From Symbiodinium natans (lineage: Eukaryota > Sar > Dinophyceae > Suessiales > Symbiodiniaceae), in NCBI GenBank assembly GCA_905221605.1, contig CAJNDS010002102.1, positions 1,295,147-1,355,146 of the forward strand: DNA of 60,000 nt. Reading direction: 5' to 3'. The translations under genes were made by a program, and so were the position numbers. The notes beneath the pieces are model-generated. The model was not told the origin of the DNA. It saw only the letters and a program-made list of their open reading frames with translations, and ran no database searches. Shown here piece after piece: positions 13,301 to 26,700 of this stretch (the stretch's first letter is position 1; the number at the start of each line of letters is the position of its first letter).

Positions 13301-14753
13301 GAGCCTGACATTCTTCTAAGTTGGGTTCAGGTTGCCCCTGCTTGAAATGTCCCCGAAGCAGCACAAGGACAACCCACCGCCCTGCATGTAAGAGCTTCCA
13401 CGGAGGATCACGCAACTCCGCAGTTCTGTGCAGGATGCAAACCCCGCCAAGCCGAAAATCGAACCTCTGTGGACTGGAGCCACGCTGCCGTGCCCAGCTC
13501 CACGGTGGCCTACAAGAGTGCATGCGGGTCAAAACTCGAAGATCGGCCAGGTTGCCAACGAAGAGTCCAGCGGAGTAGCAGGAAAAGGACATGAAGTTGA
13601 GTTTGGGCTCAGCCCTCAAGTCCCGGAACTGTGAACCCAGGTGTTTGGACCTTGCAGATGACGATACTCACGGTGTTACACTGCTACGTATTCCTCCTCT
13701 GTGGAAGTTGCCCTCATCCTGCAGGTCACAAACTCTTTTTTGGCCCAACTGCGCGTGGACCCAACCCCTCTCAGCCATATCAGCCCTGAACTCCAACCCC
13801 CGAACGTTGGCACCTCTTGGCCGGCTTCCGCGAGGCTGTTGGCAAGGTCGGAAAGGGCTGCTTGCAGCGACGAAACCCTTGCGTTTGCAGGAGTCGGGGG
13901 GGGGGGGGGCATTCCTCGAGGTCTCCAAGCCTCTCTAAAAGTTCTCAGAATTGCGGGAGAGACTGGAGGAAGTCGTGGCAACTCGTGGCGAAGCCCCAAC
14001 CACGCGAAACCCCGTGAAACCCCGCACCACGAGAGCAAACCCAGCGTGAGCGCCGCACCGAGACATAGCAACAGACTTGGCCTCTCAGGGTGATCGAAAG
14101 CATGGATTCCATCTCAGAGCACTCTAAACTCTATGGCCATGCCCCTCCTGAAGCAGATTCTGGTGTTGAACATAAGCTAAGCTACACGCCGGCCCGAAAA
14201 TGATGACTCCTAACTCTCGCGCTGAGGCCTCCGATTCTGAAAGGCCTGCGTCCTCGCACCTGGCAGCTCAGCTCCATCAACATTAAGCATGTTCAGCATG
14301 TGAAGCACGGAGACATAGGGGGTGGGGGGGGAGGACGGGCAGGCACGACCCAGACGGTGCAAGCCTTTCTTGCCCACAACTTTGCTCTCGTTCTGATCCT
14401 GCTCACATGACGGCCGAACCGTTTGGCTACGATGCCACCGTGCTCAGGTCTCCCCTCCTGTGCTGTGCTTGGCTGCTCCGTTGCATACCCCCAACTGCAC
14501 GATGTGATGCTTTGACACTGTGGGCTCCATACCTTGCAACGCAGCCTACGACCTAGAACTAAAGACTATGTGAGACTGCCGATGCCTTTGGCCGGCTTCT
14601 TTTCTTGTCAGTGAAACATGAATTCTCATGGATACATCCGCCTGTGAAGCTTGCTGTCAAATTGTATCGGTATTATGCAGTTCATCACAGATGCTGTCAG
14701 ATGCGTCCACAACACTCCACAATGGCTGGGTCAGTCTGGTGATGGTCACAGGC
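10318..14753. other. Long intergenic stretch, no gene recognised
   Basis: About 4.4 kb between the MATE start and the dynein stop codon. It contains short overlapping frames on both strands, a GC-rich patch near 12280-12310 and G runs near 13900 and 14320, but no array, RNA gene or exon with recognisable protein similarity. Confidence 0.4.
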
Positions 14754-17700
14754 TCAGTCGTCAAGCATGCAAAGCATGGCTACTCCTCGCGCAATCCAGT
14801 GAGCCGTGTCTGCTTCGTCTTGGCCCAGCGGGAAAAACTTGACAAAGTTGGTGGAGTGGCCAGTAGTGGAAAGCGTTCCCTTACGCTCGGAAGTTTTGTA
14901 GATTGGACACATGTAGAGATTGCCGTCGATTACTCGCTTGGCGCTGTCTGTGATCGGCAACGGCTCCAAGTGGATGACAGGCATCTCCACAAACACGACA
15001 TCCTTGTCAGACTCTTTCAACAAGCCCTTTGACATTTCCCAACCGCATCCCTGCAGGAACAGCCCGTGAAGGTTCACGCCATTCGGGGGCTGCGCTTGCA
15101 ATGTTCTGCTATCCTGCACCTGAGTGACCTCGGAGAAGAATTCGAGAGTGTCGATTGGGATCTTCGTTTTCCTCGCATGCAGCTGCAGCGCCGCTGTCAT
15201 GAAGCCCTGCGGAAAGAAGAAGCATGAGATCCAGTAGCTCAGTGGTGGCCCCTCAACCAGCCACTTCACCAAGAAGTCGATGCGGGCAATGAAATCTGCT
15301 ATCCAGGAGTTCAAGGGCTTCAAGCAGGGATACGCCACCTTCCCCCAGTTACCCGGGACCTTCTGCTCCTGAAACGCGTTGAACATGCCCTCCAACTCAG
15401 CTGACATGAGCACCGTACCTTTGATGGCCTTGCCCAGCATGACCAGACTGGACTTCACCACCTTAATGAGCGTCTCGATGCGTGCGTACTCCTGGCTATG
15501 GAAGACGCCCACGGAAACGATGCCACCTTGAGGGGTCTTCTTGTAGGTGTCAGGATGCGCCATCTTGCTTTTCACCGCGTCCGGTATCTTTTGCAAGAAC
15601 TCCTGCGCCATGTCTGAAACGATCTCCTCTGGCTTTTTACCACCACCACCCGAGGAGATCCGTGGCTGGACGCTGACAACGGTGTCCAGGAACTTCTTGG
15701 CTTGGTTGAACTGCGCTGTGATGAGTGCGTTGGGGTGAAGCCCGAAAATGCGGGGATCCTCATCCATGGGCAGTGACTTCAGATAGTCTCGCGTCTCCTG
15801 CAAGCTTCCCTCATCAGGAATCCAGTATGCTTCAAGGTTGGCGAACTTGAACCCTTTCTCAAGAATCCGCTCGCTGAAGTAGCCCTTCAGCACTGCGGAG
15901 ATCAGTCGGACGTCCTTGTCGTCAGTTACTCGCCCTCCATAGTTCACCTCCGCAATGATATACCTCAAAGTGATCCATGGAACATCCGGCTGAGAAACAA
16001 GGTACATGCGAACTTGTTCCCGAGAAACCTGAAAGTCCGAGTCCATCCACTCATAGGGAATATTCCAGCCAATGGGTCCAAACTTTCGACGTTCAAGGAT
16101 GACCGCGTGGAAGAAAGCAAGGCCGAACAGAAGCTTCTTGAACTCCGTCGGTTTGGAGGGGCAGCTCTCAAAGACATCCTCGCCAATGTCTTGGAAGGTC
16201 CGACCCAAGTTGGCTCGCAAGCCCTTTGGAGGCTCGTTGGTGATCTTGATGCCACTTTGCAAGACCGGAACAGGGAACTTGGGAGAGGGCATGCTTGTCA
16301 ACCAGAGCCGGTAGTCAGGATTGATCTTGTCCGCCACTTGCGACTCCTGGATGGCTTCAAGCCTTGGCATCCAGCTGTCCGCGAGGTGGCAGTTCTGCAG
16401 GCAGACCCAGTCCCCTGTGTCCCAGCCGAGCTTGATCAGAGCTTCCGCTTTGGGTCCCTGCCCCTGCCCCAGGGAGATGAAGTGCAACCTTTCCGTGTAG
16501 CCTTTCTCAGCAGCCAAGGTCAGCAAGTACTCGGTAGGGTCAGCACCGGCAGAGAGCACAAAGATCAAAGGCATCGTTGCCACTGAATCGGCGTAGCAAC
16601 TGCCCAGGTTGAAAGGTGGCGACTCGATGAAGAGCTGGCCAAGCTCCCGGGCAACAACATTGCGAGCAACAAAGTTCAGGAAGTTCTCTCGCATACATTT
16701 GATGACCAATGCTTGCTGGAAGGCAGTGAGCTTTGTGTCCCAGGGCTTCGGCAAAGGCCGCTGGTACATATCATCACTCCGACAGAAGGCCTCCCAGTTG
16801 CTATCCTTGGCCATTGCATCCTTCAAGCCCACAAACTGCATCTCGCCGTTGTGGGCTGTCAGCCGCTCCAGCACGTCCAACTTGACCCAGGCAGTCTTGT
16901 CCACCCAGGCGGGGCATGCCACGCTGACCTCGCCGTCTTCCAGAATGCCTTTTCCTGCTTCCGCATTGCGCAGGAAGAAGAGCCATTCGGTCGGCTTGAT
17001 GGTCGTCTTGTTGAGGAACTTTGAGTGCACCTCGTTTCTGAGGATCTGAACTGTAATGAGGAAGGAGAAAAGCAACTTGTGATCCTCGAAGAGGCCACGG
17101 CAGATGTTTAAGAAAATGAACTTTGTAAAGTCGTCCACGAGGATGTCAATGCGTTTGTTGATGTCCTCGGATTGCTCTGCGTCACGCAATCTGCCTTGGA
17201 AAAGAACAACGAAGAACTCCAGGCTATACTGGTACATGGGGTCGATGTCTGCAAGATCGGCGATCACAAAGTACAGAATCGATGCCCTCGTCGCAACTGG
17301 TCTGAGTTTCTCACGGACGGCATCAATCTCCACCATGGCCTTGTCAGCCACTTGCATGCGCTCCTGGCACTCCAAGCCTGTTTGCTTCGACTGATCCAAG
17401 GTGTGGATGAGGGTGTCATCCTTCAGAACGTCGCCGCCTGCCTCGGCCAGAAGCTTCAGGATGAGCTGCTCGAGGTCGTCCTGGGTCTTCTTGTCAGCTG
17501 CAATTTGTACAACGAGCTCTTGGCGTTGCTGCGCCAAGTCTGGCCGCTCGTTGCCGACGACTTCCGCCACCAGCTGCTCCTCCAAGCCAAGAAGAGTCAC
17601 CGTGAAGTTGATTACGGTGACCTTGATGCAAACTTCTGGCAGGTAGTGAGGATTGGCCATTTTCGTGGTGACATAGAAGCGGAAGTTCTCGTCGTATGGC

Positions 17701-20700
17701 ACATCTTCGGTGCCCAAGCGAAGCAGCAACTGCCCTCCTCGCTTGAACAGCGCTTTCGTAAGCACCGGCTCGAGCGCAGGGTCTAAAACCTCTTCCACGT
17801 TCTCGATGAGGATGGAGTGACCGTTACGGATGCACGACTCCAATTTGCGAAGATACGTGCCATCGGAAAGCTTTGTGATGACGATGTTGTTGTCCTTGCC
17901 CATGTTTCGAACCCAACGATTCGCTTGGCCCTGAGGGTCCACCATCAGCGGCCATCGCCTTCCACGTGTTACCATAAGGCCATTCTCCACCGAGAGGTCA
18001 TCCGAGGGGAGAGTCTGGATGTTCCACATGCGAACCTCCGCGGGATCAACGAGGACGTCTGCGGCCTTCCAGTTGGGATCGCAGAGGAGACCCACCCCGT
18101 CTGCTTGCTGCTTCCACTTGGCCACCAAGCTGCGGCGAAACTCGGCCGTGAACGGCCCGGTGTATGCAATGAAGCCACCTGCAAGGACGATGTTGCCAAT
18201 GACGAACTTGAGATTCTTCTCCAGCACTTCACTTGCAGCGTTCCACCGGACGCTCTCATTCCCCAGGCCAGCCAGCAGCTTCTCCGCGCGGTCGAGCTTA
18301 ATCACGCAATCCTCTGCATCGGCCTCGAGCTGGGCAGCCTTGCGCTGCGCAGCCGCAAGCTGCGCCTCCAAGGCGGCCACGTTGTCCATGACGAGCTTCA
18401 GCTCGGCCTTCTTGATGGACAGCTTCTCTTCAGCAGCTGCCAAAGAGTCCTCGGCGACTTTGAGCTTGGCCTTCTTCGGCTCGATTTCTCGGGAGACCCG
18501 GCCGTAGACATCCATCGCCCGCACCCACATGCAGAGAGACATGGCCGCAGAAGACACGCTCTTCACCTTCTCAGCCACAAAGTCATCCCTCTTGATGTAC
18601 TTCTGCAACTTTTGTGTCAACTTGGCATTGTTGGCCAGGGCATCCTTGTCATAGGTCTTCAAGTTGTCTAGGAACTTCGTGTCGTTCATGAGCTTCTTGG
18701 CGTCATCCCAGCTCTCCTTCTGGCCCATCAAAAGACACACGGCACTCAGGACGACCTCCACAAGAGGCGGAGGCTTCGCAAATGACTTGACCTCTTGAAT
18801 GTCCTTCTTGTCGAGGGAATCAAGCGATTTGATTGCCGCATAGTACTCTGGCAGCGCCTCATCGAGATCCTTCTGGCAATCTGCCTTGATGGCATTCGCC
18901 TCTGCTGCAGCCTCCGATGCAGCCGCCTCGTCGACGGCACACGCCTCGCTCTTCTCCTTTGCTATCGCCTGGTCTGCCTGCACCTTCACCATGAGTTCCG
19001 CCGTGTCTTTCTTTGCCTGCTCGATCGTTGGCTGCATCTTGGCCAACGAAGCCTTCAGATCATCGACAACGGACTTCGTCTCATTGAGAGTCTTGGATCC
19101 GATCGTGTAGCGCTCGAGCTTCGTGGTCAGCTCTCCGCGCTTCTTACCCACCAAGTCGGTGAAGAGGCCAATGAGCTCCAAGTACGAGGTTGGAGTCATG
19201 TACGTCCTCCTTCGCAGGCTCTCGAAGAAGTCCTCCGCGGCATCTTTGGAGGTGCTGTGCATGTACTGGGAGACCCTGGAGAGCGGGTCCACGAGGGCCT
19301 CCAAACCCAGCTCCTTCGGAGCTTGTGAGTAGTAGCGCACGGCGACGGAGTACAGAGCATCGGCAGGCCATGGGCTGAACCAGTCGATCGTGGCACAGTT
19401 GATGATCGATGGAAACTGCCGGCACCGGGCTCTGAAGCCTTCACCGATCGGCGAGAACGCCAAGACAATGTGCAAGTTTTCGCGGATCACCTGCACAAAG
19501 TACTGCCAGATGGCATCGCGCGTTTCTGGCTGCCCTGCAGCCTTGGCCAAAGGTCGCATCAAGCCTATCACACCCTCCAATTCGTCGGGCGCAAAGAGAT
19601 TTGGTACCTCGCCAGTGTTGAGGATGTTGTTGATGTCTTCCAAGAAGGACTCCTTGACGATCTGTGTATCCGAGAAAAGGAAGACAACGCCCTTTCCTCC
19701 ACCTTTCGCGACACCGTTCATGATGTTTTTCAAGTCCTCCTTGAAGTCTGAGGAGCCATAAGTTCGGGTAATCTCAATGGAGAAACACTGGAAGTCCGCC
19801 ATGTGAGCGGCTATGCGCGCTATGGACTTCCGTCCGACGCCGCTCACACCAACCATGAGCAGGTTCCCGCGAGGCTGTCGGATGGTCCTTGTTGCCCTAG
19901 CCAGGTGCATGCAAGCATCACGGAAGAAGACGATGTTCATCTTTGTTGGCATGAGGTTGTTGTAATCATCCAGCATCTCTTGGAATATGCTCACGCACTT
20001 CTCTTCACTGGAAGCCTTCTGGTAAGGGTTTACATCTCCGCCACGCGATATGAAATCGCCGAAGATGAGGTCTCTGAACTCATCAATCTTCGCAGCCCCG
20101 GCAATTTCAGCGTTTAGCTTGTCTGCAATCATGGAGTTGAACCATTCCCGGTCATCGTCATCAATCAGGCGGTCTCGGAAGACGCGGCAGCTTTCGTGCA
20201 AGAACAGGTCGATGAGGTCCTTGTCGCTTTTCAGTGACGTCTTCACATCCACCATGAGCATGCCCTGGACCATCTTTGCAGGATCCCGCAGATTGAAGGT
20301 GTAATGGCACTTCACCGGTGTTGGCAGCAAGTCCCGCGAAATCTGGAAGAACATCTTCACTGTCGCATTGATGATCGGGACGGACAGCTCTTGCAGGTCC
20401 GGCTTGTTCACGCCGAGCCAGCCACCTAGGATGCTGGACAGGATTCTCTGCATAGCATCTTGGGACAAAGCCGGGATCCAGATCATGTTGAAATGGCGGA
20501 ACAATCTGGGCGTCACAGCCATGCGACCTCCACCAGGGGGCCCGCAAGCACAAATGAACTGTGTGTCAGCCACCTGCTTCCAAAAGAGCTTCTTCTTGTC
20601 GTAGAAGCCTCCATAGTCAATCACCTGCCGCAGCAGCTCAATTGGCGGTTGGGCGCCATAGAACTCAAGCATCGGCATGTTGACATCATCCACGAAGAAG

Positions 20701-23700
20701 ATCATGGTGGTGCCTGGAGGAGCTCCCAGCAATGTTTTGCGCTTGCGCTCAAGCCGGTTCTCAAATTGGTCCACAACATTGGCAGTGCTGGTTTGCGCAC
20801 TGAAGTTCGCACTTGCGGTTGCAAACAGCTCTCCGGCCGTGTTCAGGAACTGCTGAATGACAACCGACTTGCCAACACCGGTTTCGCCAGAGAACAGCAC
20901 GTTGAAGTTCGCCATCATCAAGTTCTGAACCAGCATCCGTTGACCCACTGTTTCGGGGGTGTTGACCAGAATGTTGAAGAAAGGCTCCTGTGGGTTGAAA
21001 TTGAAGCTCGGAACAATGTCCGCCAGTGGATGGATGCGCGCATCGTCATCGCTGACTGCCAACATGTACAGGTCGCCGCTGTCCGGCACCTCTGGGCAGA
21101 ACAGCTGCAGGCGAGGACGAATCCGGGCCACAAACTTGCTTCGCGAATTCTCGTGGAGATTGGCTCCAAGGGACCAGATAGCAGACATGGCCGTGTAGAT
21201 TCGAACCAACTTCTTCGAGTCCTCATCGGTCTTGAGTGGCTTTCCTTCACCTTCGGGCATGAGCTGGTGGGGCTCCGAGATGAAGGCAGTCAGCATCCTC
21301 AGATAAGCCTGAACGAGGTTGGCATCCATGCTGGGTATTCCAGGAGCTTCCTGGCACTCCTCTCGAATGTAGGGAAGGGCCTCTTCACAAACGGACATGG
21401 CCCATTTTCCAATGTCTTTGGCGAACTCTGGGAACTTGAGTTGGAACTTCTCCACCCACGTCTGGATAAGCGGCTTCCATCCCAAGTGAACTGGCTCAAG
21501 GTAGACCATGCCACAACGACTGACAGTGGCCGGTGATGCTACTGCCAAGTCGTTCACCTCGAACATGACGGTCATGCTGGGAGGGAGCTTGATCCGCTCT
21601 CCATTGGACAAGCACAACATCTTGTTGTCATCCAGCACCGTGTTCATGTTCTCGATCCATATGGCATCAACAGGGCCATCAAAGTTCACCCACTTCTTGT
21701 TGTCCGACGTGTCACTCACGGCTTCACGAACAAGAATGGCCACCAGACCATCCTTCCACTCACCCGTGTTCTCATTGAAGGACCCGTAGAGCTCTTCGAT
21801 GGTGATGCTCTTGGGGTTCAAGAAGAAGATCTTGGTGAGCTGATGGGCCGGATCAGTGGAGCCGTCCTTCTTCAACTGCGTGAGCGTCTTGGCCAGGATG
21901 TTGGAGTTCGTGGACTTTCCCGTCATCGTCAGGCCCACCAACATCACGCCATGCCGGACGAGCTGTGTTTCTAGGAGCTGCGTAATCTTGGTGAGGAAGG
22001 AAGGCACCACCTGAAGGTTGATCAAGCGCAGCTGATTCTCGATTTCTGTCTTCAACTTGCCATAGTCTACGTCTGGAATCACGGCATCAGGATACAAGTC
22101 TGAGATGATGCCACTGAAAAGCGGGAGGTCAAACGACAGGAACTTCGGCGCGTTGGAGTCGCGCAGCGCGCGGATCAAGGTCACATTTTCCTCCAAGTCC
22201 GGATTTTGACGCTTCAGGTGCCCCGCCATCACCAGCACCGACTTCACTGCACGCATGCCAAAATCATAATGATCCTGCTTTGAGAGCTGCTCAGAGGACA
22301 GCCGATAGAGGTTCACCATCTTGCGGGCAAGCATCTTGGCTGCGTTGAAACCCTCTGAGTACAGAATGATCTCTGCAATGAGCCCATAGTCTGGCACCAT
22401 CATGGCAACCGGGCGGAAGAGGGCTTTCAAGTTGTCCGGAAGCTCAGCGCGTCCGGCGTAGCCAGGGTTCATGGTGATGTACACCCCGAATCGCCGATTC
22501 AACGGGATCTCGTTGCCCAGAAACTCGAAGACCTCTTTTCGCTGCCGGATGGCCTGCGTGACCGTGAGCATCTGCTGCGCAATCACACTGAGGACCTCCA
22601 CCTGAATACGGTTGAACCTTACTTCTCCAATAACCAAGAAGAAAAAAAGGTTATAAACCTTAAGATTCCTACTAAGTAAGGGAAACCCAAAAAGTTTAAA
22701 GCTCAACTAAAGGCGAAGTAAGGAACTCATCGAAGCAGGCCCAGGCCCCTGCCTGCGCCAGGCCTGAGAAGAAGCGGCCCATGATCTTATAGTCCAGGCC
22801 GTCGGAGCAGTTAAAAACCACCACTGGCACAGCCAGCGCTTTGCCCAAGTCTTTCGTGGTTTCGGTCTTTCCTGTGCCGGCAGGCCCAGCAGGCGCTCCA
22901 CCGTAGTTCAGGTGCATGGCTCCGGTCAAGGTCATGTAGCACTTGTCCGTCAGTGGTGTGACAACAAGACGCGGCGTGTTGCCCAGATACTCATACGAGT
23001 ACTTGAAGCAAGCAATGGTCTGTCGACAAACGCAGTCGTCCGACACCATGTTGATCAGCGAAGTTTCGACCTCCTCGGATTCTGGCACCCAGTAGTAGCG
23101 CAGCTGCTTGCTCCAGTCGAAATCGTTCAAACTGTTTGTTCCTGCTTCATGAAGATTCTCCAGCACAGTGATACCGTGCACATCGAGAACGATCAAGGCT
23201 CCCATCAGAACGCGCTGATTCTTTGTAAGCTGCATTCGAACGATGCTAACGCTGTTTTTCAGCTGCTGATTGTGAAACTCGATGTTGTTCTTCATGCCAT
23301 CTGCGTCGCCAGCGGCTATCTTGCAGAGAGCCTTCTCAGTCTCAGCTGTCCAGAACTGCTGGTCCACCAAGATTTTGCTCTGTGCTGAATACGGGCCCTC
23401 AAGAAGCCACTCCGTTCGGTTGGTGCCATCCTCTGGATATGCCAGGAGGCCCTTCTTGCTGGCATCGTACAAACCATTCACCATGGCAACCTCAATGTCA
23501 CTGAGCCATTTCTCAACGATAGGGCCAGTGACCACCGGCTGCACAAACGGGACGTACTCCTTGATCATGTCGCTCATGCCAAGGATTTCAGCCTTGGCCA
23601 CCTCGGAGAACACCACGCGGTTGATAGAGTCAAAGCACTTGCACATGTGCTCTTGGACAGCATGTGGGTTGCGCGTCTGCGACAGAATGCTGAGCAACTC

Positions 23701-26700
23701 GTCGTTGGAGAGGAAGTAGAACCTCGGAAAGGCGGCGCGCTTCGTCTCCAAGTAGGCCTCCAACTGCTTTTGGACGTGGTCCAGAGTGTCATTGGCCCAC
23801 TTGAGTCGCTCAAGAATTCCGGGAATGTGGAATGCGTCCATGCACAGCTTTTCCGTCTGGCGAACCTTGCGGAAAAGGTCCTTCCAGAACTTGTCCACCT
23901 GCTTGAACTTTGCCGCTTCTTGTGGCAGCTGCCTCTGGATGTCCTCCGGGGGAGAGGGCTGAATCGGAAAACGTGGGCAGTGAAACGAACAGCTTCAATT
24001 TGAAAACGGAAAGACGTATTCAGAAAACGCAAAAGCCTAAAGTCAAAAAACATGAGGGCAGCAGTCTGCAAAACACGGCGGCTGAATCAAAAAAACCAAA
24101 GCCTCAAATACAGACGTCACTGTGTCGAACCCGTAACAAGCTCCGAACACACGAACGCAACCGCAACCGGAGAAAATGAAAAGTTTGGTCAGTCGCGTCT
24201 GTCTGGAATCCCGTGTCCGATTAACAAAGACGCCAGTCGGAAAAATGCGAACCGGAAAACGAACAGGCTCAGTCCGAAAACGCGAGAAGCTTCCAACGTG
24301 CGAATGCAACCACGACCTGAGGAACAGAAAAGTTTGGTCATTTGGCCAATGCGTCTGTCTGGAACCCCGTACGCGAAAAACAAAGGCGCCAGTCGGAAAA
24401 ACACGAACCGTAAAACGAAGAGGCTCATGCGAAAACGCACGCACGCACGCACGCGCACGCAAGGAGGCGCGTGCGTGCACGCACACACCCACGCACGCAC
24501 ACACCCACGCACGCACACAAGTACGCACACGGCCGTCACTCAAGCAGAGCGCAGGGGAGGTGCGTCCCCCCAAGAATGCCTCGCCTGAGGAGCAAGTGGG
24601 GTTTGCAGCATGTGTTGACTCGGCGAGTTTACGGTTGAGGGTTTGCGGCTGAAGGTATGGGTTTTAGGGTTTGCTAGACGGTTTCTAGACCCGAGGAGTC
24701 CAGATTTTGCAAGTGCATTCATACTCTTCGCGCTCACTGCATTTGTATTTACTCGAGCTCCTACGCATTCATTGTACAATGAACCGTAGTTACAACACCC
24801 TCTACTGATACACCCTTTCACCCAGCTAATATCGAAGACTCCCACTGTACTCCTATCAACAGTCTATGAGGAGGCTGCAGGTGGCAGTAGAAAAGAGAGG
24901 TGTGCATGAATTCCAAACCCTAAGCCCTAAACCCAAAAAAACCTAAGCTCCACGTGTGCCAGGGACATAGTTGTACTTTGTCGGTACTATGCAGAAGTAC
25001 GCCCCTAGCAAGGTAATTCCATGCAGGCCTCGTAGCTCGACACTGAAGGTTCCTTGGACGAATTCCTGACCTAATGTGCGAAGCCGCTTGCTTGTCGGGA
25101 AAAGGCAAACCTTGCTTTTTTTGGTTGCCACACTCAGTAGCGGTAGCTTCTTTTAAAGCAGTGAACTTTGTGGTCATGAATGCTCGACGACATCGACAGG
25201 ATCTGTAGCATGACCGTGCCCTTAAGCCATCCTTAAGCCCAAGCCATGAATTGTTACAGCAGATCTACACAACATAAACTGCGGCCAGGGGCTCAGAGAA
25301 AATTCGGAAGAGGGGAACGTCTGAATGGGCGTATCGGGACTTCGTGTTCGAACAGGCCTGGATGCAAAAGGGTTGAAGGCGCAGGGACCCCCGAAGAAAA
25401 AGAAAAAAGAACAACAACAACACCCGAAGTCCCCAATGAGACGGCGAAAAGCAAAGGGCCAGAGACCGTACTGCAGCTGAGGATTTTGCAGGGCGACCGC
25501 GGGACGCAAAGGCCCAGAGTCCGTACTGCAGCTGAGGGCGTTTTCGGCGACGGCGGGAAAGTTTGCGCGACGGCTGAGTAAGGCGGGATGCAAAGGCCCA
25601 CAGTCCGTAATGCAGCTTAAGCTTATGTCGGTGACGGCGGCGGGGTCCGTACTGCAGCTGAGCCATGCAGCTCTCGCTTTTCACGCAGGGAGGGGCAAGC
25701 CAGGAAATCCATCGGGTCAACATTGCTCAGCAGCGAAATCCATCGGATCAAAATTGCTCAGCAGAGAGGTCCCTCGGATCAAAACTGCTCTGCAGGAAAA
25801 CCCATCGGATCAAAATTGCTCAGCAGGGAAGTCCATTGGATCAATACTGCTTAGCAGGGAAATCCATCGGATCAAGGATGCTCAGCAGAGACGTCCCCCG
25901 GATCAAGGTTGCTCAGCAGAGAGATCCATCGGATCAAGGTTGCTGAGATCCATCGGATCAAGGTTGCTCAGCAGAAACGTCCCTCGGATCGAAATTGCTC
26001 AGCGAGGAAATCCAATTGCTCAGCCCGCACTGCAGCCGAGGATTTTGCGGGCTAAGGCGGCAAGCCAAGGCCCACAAGCTGAGGATTTGTTGCCGGCGAC
26101 AGGCAAATGCACAGGGTCCGTACTGCAGCTGAGGATGTTCTTGGTTGACGGCGAAAAGCAAAGGCAATGCAAAGGCCCAGAGTCCGTACTGTAGCTGAGG
26201 ATGTTTTTGGATGACTGCAGGAAGCAAAGGCCGAGAGTCCTTAAGTCCTAAACCCTTGCAAGCACTCGTGCATGTCGTAATGTTTCTCGCCTTGAGCAGA
26301 TGAGCATCAGAACACTTGCAATTTCTTTCTACTTAGGGACTAGTTAACATTATTAAAAGACCTCGTGCGCGTTTTGGTCTCCCGGTGCCGCTTGCCGGGG
26401 GGGTGGCCAGAGCCTCACCAGGCCGGGCTCACCCGTTTTTAACAAAACAACATTTTACGAAGTACGGCTTGAGTTGACAGGACAATTTTTTATATCTAGT
26501 TACAGTAGAGCCCCCCCCCTGCCCAGGCCGAATTAGATGAATGAAGGACCCTGGATGAAGTTACGAGATGGCAAAACGCAAGTACAACATGATGGCCTGG
26601 GCTAGAGGGAACCCCAGGCCCATGTGAGACCCTATTGGGACCCGACACCCTTCCACGGGCCCCCCTTCTTCAAAACGATATATAAAACTTAACCGGGGGT

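Noticed and set aside
22684-22726. Frameshift or pseudogene in the dynein gene, because the two long frames are in different phases and each ends in unrelated residues
   Set aside because: Removing 22618-22726 at GT-AG joins the frames exactly and restores a conserved sequence, so it is an intron.
25610-26194. 194-codon plus-strand frame with a repeated peptide; also considered as a CRISPR-like array
   Set aside because: It arises from the 31-bp tandem array, whose units are contiguous with no spacers and diverge from one another. The setting is an intron of a eukaryotic gene.
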